Part shown: positions 16,545 through 24,810 of the stretch, one piece after another
How the letters are laid out: the number at the start of each line of letters is the position of its first letter
Position numbering within the stretch: the stretch's first letter is position 1
From: JBFWPF01 sp050250135
GTDB lineage: Bacteria > Chlamydiota > Chlamydiia > Chlamydiales > JAFEGQ01
NCBI GenBank assembly: GCA_050250135.1
Contig: JBFWPF010000001.1
Location: 1-64,000, forward strand
Direction of reading: 5' to 3'
Length of the DNA stretch: 64,000 nucleotides
Program-made: the position numbers and the translations under genes
The notes under the pieces: generated by a model
What the model was told of the DNA's origin: nothing
Seen by the model: the letters and a program-made list of their open reading frames with translations, nothing else
Database searches by the model: none

Positions 16545-18591
16545 GGTAGCCGGCAGCGGCGATAGGGATGGCGATGACGTTGTAGCCAAAGGCAAAGAGG
16601 AGGTTTTGCCACATCTTCTTGAAGGCCTCTTTAGAGAGGGTGAGGGCGTCGACGAGGCCGAGAAGATCGCTCCTCATGAGGGCGATCTGGGCAGCTTCGA
16701 TGGCGACATCGCTCCCCGCTCCAATCGCAAAGCCAACGTCAGCGGCGGCCAGAGCAGGGGCATCGTTGATCCCATCGCCACACATCCCGACGGTGCCGCC
16801 CCTCTTTTTGAGCTGCTCCACCTCCTCCGCTTTGTGCTCGGGAAGGACCTGGGCCAGGACACGGTCGATGCCGACTTGGCCCGCAACGTAGGCTCCTGTC
16901 TCCTTGGCATCCCCGGTAATCATAACGGGAGTGATGCCGAGCTCCTTAAGGGCCGCGACCGCCTGCTTGGAGGTGGGGCGGATCGGATCGGCAATGGCTA
17001 GGAAACCATGACCGTGAAGGACCGAGAGGGTCTTCCCCTCCCCTTCGAGGCTGCGGACCGCTTGAGGGATCTCTCCCTGGTAGGCGCCGAGCGAGGTGAG
17101 GGTAAGCTGCTCTCCCGCCACCCGCCCCGCCACCCCTTTTCCGGGGAGGGCCTCAAACCCCTCGATAGGGAGGCGAGCTACCCCTCGCTCATTAGCTGCA
17201 GCCACAATGGCCCTTGCGATCGGGTGTTCGGAGTGCTGCTCCACGGCGGCCGCCTTCGAGAGGAGGGTCTCCTCCGAGGTCCCGGTAAAAGGAATAAGGT
17301 CGGTCACAGTAGGAGCCCCTGCGGTCACGGTCCCCGTTTTGTCGAGGACCATCGTCTTGACCTTGCGGGCCTTTTGGATCGCCTCCGCATTTTTGATGAG
17401 GACCCCGGCCCTAGCCCCGAGGCCGGTGGCGACGGTGATGACAAGGGGGGTAGCAAGGCCAAGGGCGCAAGGGCAGGCGATGACGAGGACGGCAACCATA
17501 TTGAGAAGCCCCTGAGTGAAGGCCCCATTGGCGAGCCAACACATCACAAAGGTAAGGACCGCGATGACCACAACGATAGGGACGAAGATCGAGGCGACCC
17601 GGTCGGCAAGGCGCTGCACGGGAGCCTTAGAACTTTGGGCCCCCTCGACGAGGCGGACGATGGCCGCAAGGGCGGTATGGGCCCCCACCTCGGTCGCCTT
17701 GCATTTCAGGGCCCCCTCTCCGTTTAGGGTAGCGGCAAAGACCTTGTCATCGATCCCTTTGGAAACGGGGCGGCTCTCGCCGGTCAGCATCGACTCGTTG
17801 ACGTGGGAGCCCCCTTCCACCACAACCCCATCGACCGGAAAGCTCTCTCCGGGGCGGACCCAAAAGAGCTCCCCGACCCGAAGCTCGTCGGCCGGAATCT
17901 CCACGATTCTCCCCTCCCGCTCCACCCGGGCCGTTTTCGGGGCGAGAGCTAAGAGCTTCTCGATCGCCTCAGAGGCCTTCCCCGAAGAGCGCCCCTCAAG
18001 GACACGCCCTAGGAAGATGACGGTAACCAAGATGGCGGCGGCGTCGAAGTAGAGGGGGTAGGGGAGGCGGAAGGCCCAAACAATCGTGCTGTAGACATAG
18101 GCGGTCAGGGTCCCCAAGACGACGAGGAGATCCATGTTGGCCGAACCGGCCTTTAGCCCCCGCCAGGCGCTCATATAGAAGGAGTAGCCGACCAGAAACT
18201 GGACAGGGGTAGCCAGCGCGAATTGGAACCAACCGGGCCACTCCCACGCCGAATTGAAGGGCATCACAATCATCTGACCGAGGAGGGGGAGAGAGAGGAG
18301 GATCCCCAAGATGAGGAGGGCGATCTGCCAGTAGAGGGCCCGCCGCTGCTTTTTGTGGCGCTCCTGCATCGGAGGGGCCTTAAGCTCGCCCTTATAGCCG
18401 CTCTTTCGGACCGCCTCAACTAGCCCCTTTGGGGTGATCTTCTCGGGATCGTAGGTGATGAGCGCCTTCCCCGTCGCAAAGGAAACATCAGCGCTAAGAA
18501 TCCCCGGCGTCGCCTTGAGCGATCCCTCTATCCCCGCCACACATGAGGCACAACTCATCCCCTGGATGTAGAGCGTCTCCCTCTTTCCCAA
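16444..18591 (-). CDS. copA: copper-translocating P-type ATPase
   Basis: P1B-type ATPase that exports Cu(I). One N-terminal metal-binding domain has MSCASC (residues 12-17). Further motifs: the membrane CPC (ACPCALGLATP, about 371), the phosphorylation site DKTGT (about 415), the HP locus (SEHPIARA) and the hinge GDGINDAPA (about 607). Length 715 is on the short side because only one HMA domain is present. No copper chaperone or regulator gene is adjacent. Its C-terminal codons are conserved family sequence, so the antisense overlap with the MFS gene is not an error in copA. Confidence 0.95.
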   Translation of the reverse strand: MGKRETLYIQGMSCASCVAGIEGSLKATPGILSADVSFATGKALITYDPEKITPKGLVEAVRKSGYKGELKAPPMQERHKKQRRALYWQIALLILGILLSLPLLGQMIVMPFNSAWEWPGWFQFALATPVQFLVGYSFYMSAWRGLKAGSANMDLLVVLGTLTAYVYSTIVWAFRLPYPLYFDAAAILVTVIFLGRVLEGRSSGKASEAIEKLLALAPKTARVEREGRIVEIPADELRVGELFWVRPGESFPVDGVVVEGGSHVNESMLTGESRPVSKGIDDKVFAATLNGEGALKCKATEVGAHTALAAIVRLVEGAQSSKAPVQRLADRVASIFVPIVVVIAVLTFVMCWLANGAFTQGLLNMVAVLVIACPCALGLATPLVITVATGLGARAGVLIKNAEAIQKARKVKTMVLDKTGTVTAGAPTVTDLIPFTGTSEETLLSKAAAVEQHSEHPIARAIVAAANERGVARLPIEGFEALPGKGVAGRVAGEQLTLTSLGAYQGEIPQAVRSLEGEGKTLSVLHGHGFLAIADPIRPTSKQAVAALKELGITPVMITGDAKETGAYVAGQVGIDRVLAQVLPEHKAEEVEQLKKRGGTVGMCGDGINDAPALAAADVGFAIGAGSDVAIEAAQIALMRSDLLGLVDALTLSKEAFKKMWQNLLFAFGYNVIAIPIAAAGYLTPVLAGTAMALSSLCVVGNALLLRRWRPRAAA

Positions 18592-18619
18592 AAGTGCCCC
18601 TCCGGTTATCTTCTGAACA

Positions 18620-19258
18620 ATGGACGATAACCGGTTTCTTACCCTCTTTCAAAAATATAAGTATACCCTATTCCTTGGGATTGGCCTTCTGATTTTGGTG
18701 ACCGTCCTGGCCGTCCGTTGGGGCCCCTCGAAGGAGGGGGAGGTCGAGCGGGACTATCTCTACGCCCGGCAGCTAGCGGCCGAGATGGCTGGCAATTTGA
18801 AAGGGGTTGCCGTTACCGACTTCGAGGGAATTGTCAGCCGGCATAAGGAGCTCCAGGCACAGTATGATGGGCGGATCGCTCAGTACTGGATGAAGGAGGG
18901 GCATCCCGAAGCGGCTGAGCCCTACGTCAAGCGGATCGCCCATCGGATCGGCAAGCAGGCTCCCCACTACACCGAGCTTGCCCACGCTAGCCTTTTGGCT
19001 GGAGAGGAGGCTCTGAAGGAGACCCAGCGCCTCCGCCTGGCTGTCTCTGAGAAAGAATACCCCCTCCTCGCCACCTACCTCACCCTCCGCACCGCCCTCT
19101 TGCAAGAGGAGCTGGGACGGGCCGAGGCGCAAGGTTCATGGCATGAGCTGATCCTCCTCCTTGAGGCCCATCCGAAGGAGACCCGCCCCTTCCAAGCGGC
19201 GATGCGTGAAGGGCGAGTCTCCCTTCTCGACTACGCGAAGAGCCGCCTCTCCAGTTGA
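18620..19258 (+). CDS. membrane-anchored TPR-like protein
   Basis: 212 residues. One N-terminal membrane helix (about 14-34) is followed by a helical hydrophilic domain with alternating small and large residues typical of tetratricopeptide arrays (about 90-200). The plan resembles YfgM/Tol-Pal-type periplasmic TPR proteins, but sequence alone does not fix a family. It is divergent from copA with only 28 bp between starts, and its stop overlaps the next gene's start. Confidence 0.65.
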   Translation: MDDNRFLTLFQKYKYTLFLGIGLLILVTVLAVRWGPSKEGEVERDYLYARQLAAEMAGNLKGVAVTDFEGIVSRHKELQAQYDGRIAQYWMKEGHPEAAEPYVKRIAHRIGKQAPHYTELAHASLLAGEEALKETQRLRLAVSEKEYPLLATYLTLRTALLQEELGRAEAQGSWHELILLLEAHPKETRPFQAAMREGRVSLLDYAKSRLSS

Positions 19259-19995
19259 TGATCACGGTTGCCCTGCTAACCCGAAATGATGAGCGGCGGA
19301 TCGGCAGGACTCTCGAATCCCTCGAGTGGGCCGATGAGGTCCTCCTTATCGACACCGGCTCGACCGATCATACGGTGGAGATTGCGGCGACCTTTCCGAA
19401 TGTCAAGGTCCACCACGAGCCCTTTTCCGGCTATGGACAGCTCCGGCAAAAGGGGGCGCGTTTGGCCAGCCATGACTGGATCTTCTCGATCGAGAGTGAC
19501 GAGGTGATGAGCGAGGCGCTAGCGGTAGAGCTTCAAGAGCTCACCAAAGACCCCGCCTGCGTCTACTCGGTGCCCAGGCAAAACTACTTCAACAACAAGT
19601 GGATCAAGTGCTGCGGCTGGCACCCCGACCGACAGGTGCGCCTCTCCCATAGGTCCCATTCAGCGAAACAGCAGGTGGCGCTCGAGGGGCCCCTTCTCCA
19701 CTACCCCTTTACCTCGATTGCCGAGATGATCGACAAGATCCAATACGACTCCGACCTTTTTGCCATCGAGTATCACCACAGAAAGAAGGGCTCCATCTTG
19801 AGAGCCCACCTGCTGGGATTTTGGCACTTTTGGAAGCACTACCTCTTTAAGGGGGGGCTGTTTGCGGGGGCGGAGGGGTATATCATCTGCCGCTACCTCG
19901 GCCACAGGGCCCTCTACAAGATGCTCAAGCTCCGCCAGGTCAATCTCGACCTCCCCCCAATGGGGGAGCCTCCCTACTACGACGCCGACGTATAG
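19258..19995 (+). CDS. family 2 glycosyltransferase, WaaE/KdtX-like
   Basis: GT-A fold enzyme: the N-terminus MITVALLTRNDERRIGRTLESLEWADEVLLIDTGSTD is the classical GT2 start. A metal-site motif around residue 80 (SIESDEVMSEAL) is followed by KWIKCCGWHPDRQVRL. This pattern matches the LPS-core glucosyltransferase WaaE group, suggesting addition of a sugar to lipooligosaccharide. Overlaps the previous stop by 1 nt and the convergent mutY by 19 nt. Confidence 0.8.
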   Translation: MITVALLTRNDERRIGRTLESLEWADEVLLIDTGSTDHTVEIAATFPNVKVHHEPFSGYGQLRQKGARLASHDWIFSIESDEVMSEALAVELQELTKDPACVYSVPRQNYFNNKWIKCCGWHPDRQVRLSHRSHSAKQQVALEGPLLHYPFTSIAEMIDKIQYDSDLFAIEYHHRKKGSILRAHLLGFWHFWKHYLFKGGLFAGAEGYIICRYLGHRALYKMLKLRQVNLDLPPMGEPPYYDADV

Positions 19996-21038
19996 AAAGT
20001 CAGAATCCGCTTGTGGCCCGATGAGAAGGGGAGGGCGCCCACCCTACCCACAGCCACCCATTCAAATCCCTTCACTTCTTTCATAACCGACTTATATACA
20101 ATAGGATAGAGCTTGGCCCGGTAGCGGGTAAAGGAGTGGCTGACCTCGGGGAGAGCCCCTACCCACTCCAATGAGAGGGCGAGATCCTCCTCGAAGTCCT
20201 CCTCCCCCCTAGGCAGGTAGGGGAACTCATAGAGCCCCTCCATCAACTGCCCCTTTTCTCCCCGCTTTACAAGGAGGTGCCCCTCCGCTTCGATCACCGC
20301 TACCGACCGCTCGAGGAGGGTGATCGTCTGCCGCTTCGACTTGTAGGGAAGCCGCTCGGGCTCGCCCCCCCGGTAGGCCAAGCACCCCTCTTGGATCGGG
20401 CAGAGGGCGCAATCGGGGCGCCGTTTGCACACCGTGGCCCCTAGCTCGATCATCCCCTCCATCACCTCCCAAGGGCGCTCCTCAGGAAGGGCCCTCTCCA
20501 TCAACTCCCGCAGCCCCTCTACCACCTTGGGACGGGACACATCCTCCCCGATTCCAAAAAAGCGGGTGAGGACCCGGATCACATTCCCATCGACCGCGGC
20601 TGCCCGCTGGTGAAAGGCAAAACTCCGGATGGCACCGACGGTGTAGGGGCCTAACCCTTTGATGGTGCTGAGAGAGGATGCGTCGGAGGGGAGCTCTCCC
20701 CTATACTGAACAGCCACCTGCTGGGCGCCGCTGTGGAGGCTTCGGGCGCGAGAGTAGTACCCGAGCCCCTCCCAGAGCTTGATCACCTCATCGAGAGGGG
20801 CTGCAGCGAGTGCCTCAATCGTTGGAAACCGCTCCATCCACCGGAAGTAGTAGGGAAGGACGGTGGCCACTTGGGTCTGCTGGAGCATCACCTCCGAGAC
20901 CCAAACCTGATAGGGGGTCGGATCGTCACGCCAGGGGAGGGGGCGCCTTGCCTCTCGAAACCAATCCCTTATTCGCTCTTGCCACCCGATTTGCTGCCCA
21001 CCAGCTCTTTCACTTTGTCCGAGGCTTTGTGGCAACAC
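19977..21038 (-). CDS. mutY: A/G-specific adenine glycosylase MutY
   Basis: Removes adenine mispaired with 8-oxoguanine. The HhH-GPD core has LPWRDDPTPYQVWVSEVMLQQTQV (with the catalytic Glu), the HhH IKGLGPYTVGAI, and an iron-sulfur site CKRRPDCALCPIQEGC. The first spacing of that cluster is C-x5-C instead of the usual C-x6-C. A C-terminal NUDIX-like 8-oxoG recognition domain (VAVIEAEGHLLVKRGEKG) is present. The only plausible ATG, at 21038, lies 70 nt inside the upstream gene. Confidence 0.9.
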   Translation of the reverse strand: MLPQSLGQSERAGGQQIGWQERIRDWFREARRPLPWRDDPTPYQVWVSEVMLQQTQVATVLPYYFRWMERFPTIEALAAAPLDEVIKLWEGLGYYSRARSLHSGAQQVAVQYRGELPSDASSLSTIKGLGPYTVGAIRSFAFHQRAAAVDGNVIRVLTRFFGIGEDVSRPKVVEGLRELMERALPEERPWEVMEGMIELGATVCKRRPDCALCPIQEGCLAYRGGEPERLPYKSKRQTITLLERSVAVIEAEGHLLVKRGEKGQLMEGLYEFPYLPRGEEDFEEDLALSLEWVGALPEVSHSFTRYRAKLYPIVYKSVMKEVKGFEWVAVGRVGALPFSSGHKRILTFYTSAS

Positions 21039-21418
21039 TTCTCGATCCCATCCATCGCTTTGTGGGTCGCCACTTTGGCCTTCCCCTCTAGCTCACGCGC
21101 ATCTTCACGGACCAGTTTGCAGCTCTCTTTGATTTTTGGGGCAGCCTTTTCGATATGCTGCTTCGCCCACTCCTTCCCCTTACCGGCGCCCTCGTGGGCC
21201 TTCGCGGTGATTTTGTGAACGGTATCGGGGAATGAACCCGGCCCGGCCTCCTTCGCATCGGAAAAGACGGTGTGCCAGGATTGTCGGGCCCGCTCTGTAA
21301 CTCGTTCCCAAAAGGGGCCGATCTCCTTGGCTGTGAGGCAAAGATCGTGATAGGCTGTCTGGGCCGCGGGGGGAAGCCGCTCTAGCCAGCTCCGCCGCTT
21401 TTCACCTTGCTCGGGCAT
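20969..21418 (-). CDS. basic helical protein of unknown function
   Basis: 149 residues, rich in Lys, Ala and Glu, predicted helical throughout, with pairs of Cys in the second half. The Lys/Ala-rich C-terminal third recalls late-embryogenesis-like or histone-H1-like proteins, but no firm assignment can be made. It has a strong ribosome-binding site (AAGGAGG, 5 nt before ATG) and a good promoter, so it is very likely expressed. It overlaps mutY. Confidence 0.65.
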   Translation of the reverse strand: MPEQGEKRRSWLERLPPAAQTAYHDLCLTAKEIGPFWERVTERARQSWHTVFSDAKEAGPGSFPDTVHKITAKAHEGAGKGKEWAKQHIEKAAPKIKESCKLVREDARELEGKAKVATHKAMDGIEKCCHKASDKVKELVGSKSGGKSE

Positions 21419-21437
21419 AAGACCCTCCTTTTTTCCC

Positions 21438-21466
21438 TATATAGCATTATTTCAAATAAAACACAA
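21438..21466 (-). promoter_or_regulatory. sigma70-like promoter of basic protein-mutY
   Basis: Minus strand: TTGTGT, 17-bp spacer, TATATA, 20 bp before the start codon at 21418. Confidence 0.6.
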
Positions 21467-21477
21467 CTCGCTTATAA

Positions 21478-22227
21478 TCATTCCCTTAGGAAACTATTAT
21501 TAGCGCCCTCCCAGGTGTAGATGACCGCCTTTTCTTCGCCTCTGTCATAGCGGACCTGGATGGCCAGGTAGGGGTAGGGGTGGTCGTTATCTCCGTCACG
21601 CCCCTCCTCTGCCCGATAGAGCTTGATAAAGACCTCGCGGTTGTACCAAGGGGGGGTAGTGACGTCGGTATCCCCCTTCTCATAGCGCTGGATGGGGCCG
21701 AATTTCCCCTCTCTCTTGTAGTAGGCAATCAGAGACTCTACTACCTTTTCGGGCTCATATTCAAGCCCTTCGACGTAGAAATCGACCTCGGCTCCGATCA
21801 TATGCTTGGAGGTTTGGGCCCGCTTTGAGGGGTCGGCGTAGGCGTTGTGGGTGGGGCACCGGTGGCCGCAGGTGACCCTCACCGGCCGGCCAAACTCCTC
21901 CTGCACGTGGTTGAGGAGGGTGATCAGAATCGGGTAGACCCCGGGCTCTCCGTGAATCAAGGGGAGGCTGTGCCCCCCTGACCCTCTGCAGTCGGCCACA
22001 TAGATCTCTCCTACCTTCTTGATCGGGTGGGTCGTTGCCCCTTTGCACCGAAAGTGGGCGGCGGTGATGGGGAGGGGGCTCTGTTCCCAGCGGTGCCAGG
22101 GGTAGGAGGGGGGATCGGCCTTTGGGACCTCTGCAAGGGGGGGCGGCGAGGGGTTGCCTATGGGGGTACGGATCCCCTCCCGCGGCTGGCAGCTGAGGAG
22201 GAGCACGAGGAATAGGAGGCGCTTCAC
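21478..22227 (-). CDS. M15-type (D-Ala-D-Ala carboxypeptidase-like) lipoprotein
   Basis: The N-terminus (MKRLLFLVLLLSC) is a lipoprotein signal with the lipid-carrying Cys at residue 13. The middle (VRVTCGHRCPTHNAYADPSKRAQTSKHMIGAEVDFYV, split here for reference) has the arrangement of the Peptidase_M15 zinc site: a G-x-R-C-P-T-H-N loop, then S-K-H-x-x-G-x-x-x-D. Such enzymes trim peptidoglycan stem peptides. If the host lineage is chlamydial, this would act on its thin or septal peptidoglycan. The C-terminal 60 residues are not typical of the family. The activity is inferred from motifs only. Confidence 0.72.
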   Translation of the reverse strand: MKRLLFLVLLLSCQPREGIRTPIGNPSPPPLAEVPKADPPSYPWHRWEQSPLPITAAHFRCKGATTHPIKKVGEIYVADCRGSGGHSLPLIHGEPGVYPILITLLNHVQEEFGRPVRVTCGHRCPTHNAYADPSKRAQTSKHMIGAEVDFYVEGLEYEPEKVVESLIAYYKREGKFGPIQRYEKGDTDVTTPPWYNREVFIKLYRAEEGRDGDNDHPYPYLAIQVRYDRGEEKAVIYTWEGANNSFLRE

Positions 22228-22246
22228 ATCAGAGGCTTTTTGCCCC

Positions 22247-23416
22247 CTACTTTACGCTATCGAGCTGTTTAAAGTGCTCCTCCAGCTTGCCAAGCACATA
22301 GGTGGTGAGATTTATCCCTTCTAAGTGGACAGCATCGCTGGGCTCGAATGGGTCCCAGCCCTTTGGGACGATGGGGTACATCCGGACATGGTCGGGAGTG
22401 AACAGCCCCACTGCTTTCATCTTGCTGTTTAGAGCTGTGTAGAAAGCGGTGTTATTGCTGCAGTCCCCTACCAAACCAAGCTTTTTTCCCCACTCCTCAT
22501 ATTTAATCTCATTAGATAGGGTGTAGGCAATAAAGTCCTCAAACCCATCCTCCGCATCAGGGAATAGCTCTTTCAACAACGCCTTAGGCTCGACCACCTC
22601 GGCAGGACATGCCTTAACGAAGCGATCTATCGCTGCCCGGCCCTGCCAAAACTCGATTGGTTCTACCACTTGTTTCACCTGTAAGAGTTCCTCAGAAGGT
22701 GGATTTAGATAGACCTCCCTAGCAAGCGCATTGATCGCCTTGAGCTGACCCTCTGGATCTTTTAGCCCTCTGATGTCCTCCACCTTTTTACTGAGCCTCT
22801 CAGATCCCTTGCATCTGCCTGCCTCTTCTTCAAGGCCCGACCAGAACTTTGTCCACTGCCAGTCCTCGCTAGCGAGACTCTGCAGAGACGTCTCATTCTT
22901 CTGCTTCAGGGCCTCTTCCATCTTCCCTTTAAAACCGTCCTGGGCATGGTAGGGCTTCTCGAGCCTCTCTTGCCGCCCCTTGTTGGTACGGATGAGAAAG
23001 ATATCGGCATCCCAGCCCTCTCCATCGCAGGGCCACCACTCCCCATTCCAAAGGGCTCGGCTTGCATTGAGGAGCGGGATAGTAGGAATCGACAGGAAGG
23101 GAGAGGCGATCAGCTTGGTGGCACCCCAAAAAACGGTCCGAAACCGACGTACCCCGATACCCTCCTTCAGGGTAGCAAGGGAGGAGCCAAAGAGGCCAAA
23201 GGTCGCCCCCAAAAAGAGGAGGCTATAAGAGCCAGCGATGAGCGAGGAGACCTTGGTGGCCGAGCGGTGGCGCTCAGCCTTAATGGCAAGGGGGGTAACG
23301 ATGGCGGCCGAAAGGCTAATCAGGGTCCCCGTGATCGGCATCTGCCTAAATCCATAGGCAAGGAGCGCCCCACCCACAACCCATGCCACAGGAACAACGA
23401 CGTCGGACCGGTCCAT
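22247..23416 (-). CDS. hypothetical protein with paired N-terminal membrane helices
   Basis: 389 residues. The N-terminus has two hydrophobic stretches separated by a very short turn (about 7-22 and 27-46), then another long hydrophobic region (about 56-80), and after that a hydrophilic, mostly helical domain. A closely spaced pair of membrane helices is the bilobed pattern used to spot chlamydial Inc proteins, so this is a candidate. No family is recognised. A canonical promoter precedes it. Confidence 0.65.
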   Translation of the reverse strand: MDRSDVVVPVAWVVGGALLAYGFRQMPITGTLISLSAAIVTPLAIKAERHRSATKVSSLIAGSYSLLFLGATFGLFGSSLATLKEGIGVRRFRTVFWGATKLIASPFLSIPTIPLLNASRALWNGEWWPCDGEGWDADIFLIRTNKGRQERLEKPYHAQDGFKGKMEEALKQKNETSLQSLASEDWQWTKFWSGLEEEAGRCKGSERLSKKVEDIRGLKDPEGQLKAINALAREVYLNPPSEELLQVKQVVEPIEFWQGRAAIDRFVKACPAEVVEPKALLKELFPDAEDGFEDFIAYTLSNEIKYEEWGKKLGLVGDCSNNTAFYTALNSKMKAVGLFTPDHVRMYPIVPKGWDPFEPSDAVHLEGINLTTYVLGKLEEHFKQLDSVK

Positions 23417-23445
23417 CTTACTCTCTCATAGTTAAACGCTAGGGT

Positions 23446-23474
23446 ATTCTAACCCGTTTTCGAATTAAGATCAA
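23446..23474 (-). promoter_or_regulatory. sigma70-like promoter, 389-residue protein
   Basis: Minus strand: TTGATC, 17-bp spacer, TAGAAT, about 30 bp upstream of the start. It is back-to-back with the T2S operon promoter in the same 143-bp AT-rich gap. Confidence 0.65.
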
Positions 23475-23497
23475 ATAAATATCCACAACCCTACCCT

Positions 23498-23526
23498 TTG
23501 ACTTTATTCGCCTTAAGCCCTAGACT
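23498..23526 (+). promoter_or_regulatory. sigma70-like promoter of the T2S operon
   Basis: TTGACT, 17-bp spacer, TAGACT, 34 bp before the ATG of the first gene. All genes from there to 32185 overlap or nearly touch, so this is probably the operon promoter. Confidence 0.7.
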
Positions 23527-23559
23527 CTTTTGTTAAATTTATCTTTTACCACCTGAGCG

Positions 23560-24810
23560 ATGCACTGGCCCCGATGGATCAACTTTTGTGTAGCGGTTGT
23601 TGCTGCCCTGGGGGCCCTCTTTGCCCTTTACGGCTGGTGGCCGGAGCGGGGGGTAGAGGGGCATTTGGAGAAGAGGGGGGGCAAGGGGGTGAGTGAGGCC
23701 GTGCCCCCTCCACCTGTGCTCGGAACGGGGTGCTTCGCCCTCAATCGGGTGATGCCTAAGCCACAACTCCCCGATCTACAGGGGGAGATCGCCTATCTTG
23801 GGCCAAATGGGCGCCCCGATGCCAAGGATGCGGGGCTCTACCTGGTGGCTAAGGGGGAGAGTGAGCCTGTAGCGGGGGCGATCGGTCAGCCCCTCTTTAT
23901 GACATTAAAAGGAGAGGGCTTCACCTTTACTCAGGAGCCGACCCACCTCTGGATGACCCCGCGGTCGGTCAATGGGAATGCGCTGGAGGTTGAGGTGGGA
24001 ATCGAGACGCCCGAAGGGGAGAAACGGAAGGCGTCGGTAGCGCTAACGGAACAGGAGGGGAGGCGGCAGAGCGTCTGGCAGATGGGGGAGCTGCGGGTCG
24101 ACGGAAGCCTCTTAGCAAGGCAAAGGGCCCGCTGGTTTGGCGAGGACCGCTTTTTGGCCGAGCATGGGGGAGAGGAGTATGGCCATGCAGGGGGGCGGGA
24201 GCGGATCGATTTTGGCGAGGGGACAACCGGCTATAGCTGTTTTGTCGGGCTAGGAGAGGGGCTCGTTTGGAATGGGGAGCGGTGGGTTTCGGCAAAGGTG
24301 GGCGATGAGAGCCGCCCCCACCCCCTCCTTCTGCTCACACGGCGGGAGGAGCGCTCACTCCACCTTGAGCTGTGGGATGAGGCGGGACGGATGAAGACAC
24401 CGATTACCCTTATGCGCTCTAAAGATGGGTGGCTCCCCAATCAGGTGAAGGAGTCCCTCCGCTTTGTCGCCGCCAAGACCTGGTCCCAATTTGTACTGGA
24501 ATGGGGGCAAGAGCGCCTCCAGGTCCGCCCTGGCGACTGGCTCCTTCTTGAAAAGGAGGGGGTCCGCCTGTTGGGATCGGCCGCTGAGATTGTCGAGTAT
24601 GCCGAAGGGAGGCTCACTGGCGAGCTGCTGGTCATTGAGGGGCTGATCCGCAATGAGGGGAAACACCTCCTCCAGAGCCACCTTTTCAACATGTCCCGCA
24701 GTGAGCGGATCCCCTTTGAAATCCCCTTAACTCTTGAATTAAGACCGGGTGCCTATGCTGCGCCAGTTGGTGTCAGAAAGGTCCCCCACGCCATGGAGGG
24801 CTCCCCATGA
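23560..24810 (+). CDS. T2S-associated protein, GspC position
   Basis: 416 residues with one N-terminal membrane helix (about 8-27), a proline-rich linker and a beta-rich periplasmic domain. It occupies the gspC position directly before gspD (4-nt overlap), and chlamydiae carry an uncharacterised gene there. A short segment resembling a GspC homology region (DAGLYLVAKGE...) is not clear enough to call. I infer an inner-membrane connector to the secretin. No PDZ domain is visible. Confidence 0.65.
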   Translation: MHWPRWINFCVAVVAALGALFALYGWWPERGVEGHLEKRGGKGVSEAVPPPPVLGTGCFALNRVMPKPQLPDLQGEIAYLGPNGRPDAKDAGLYLVAKGESEPVAGAIGQPLFMTLKGEGFTFTQEPTHLWMTPRSVNGNALEVEVGIETPEGEKRKASVALTEQEGRRQSVWQMGELRVDGSLLARQRARWFGEDRFLAEHGGEEYGHAGGRERIDFGEGTTGYSCFVGLGEGLVWNGERWVSAKVGDESRPHPLLLLTRREERSLHLELWDEAGRMKTPITLMRSKDGWLPNQVKESLRFVAAKTWSQFVLEWGQERLQVRPGDWLLLEKEGVRLLGSAAEIVEYAEGRLTGELLVIEGLIRNEGKHLLQSHLFNMSRSERIPFEIPLTLELRPGAYAAPVGVRKVPHAMEGSP

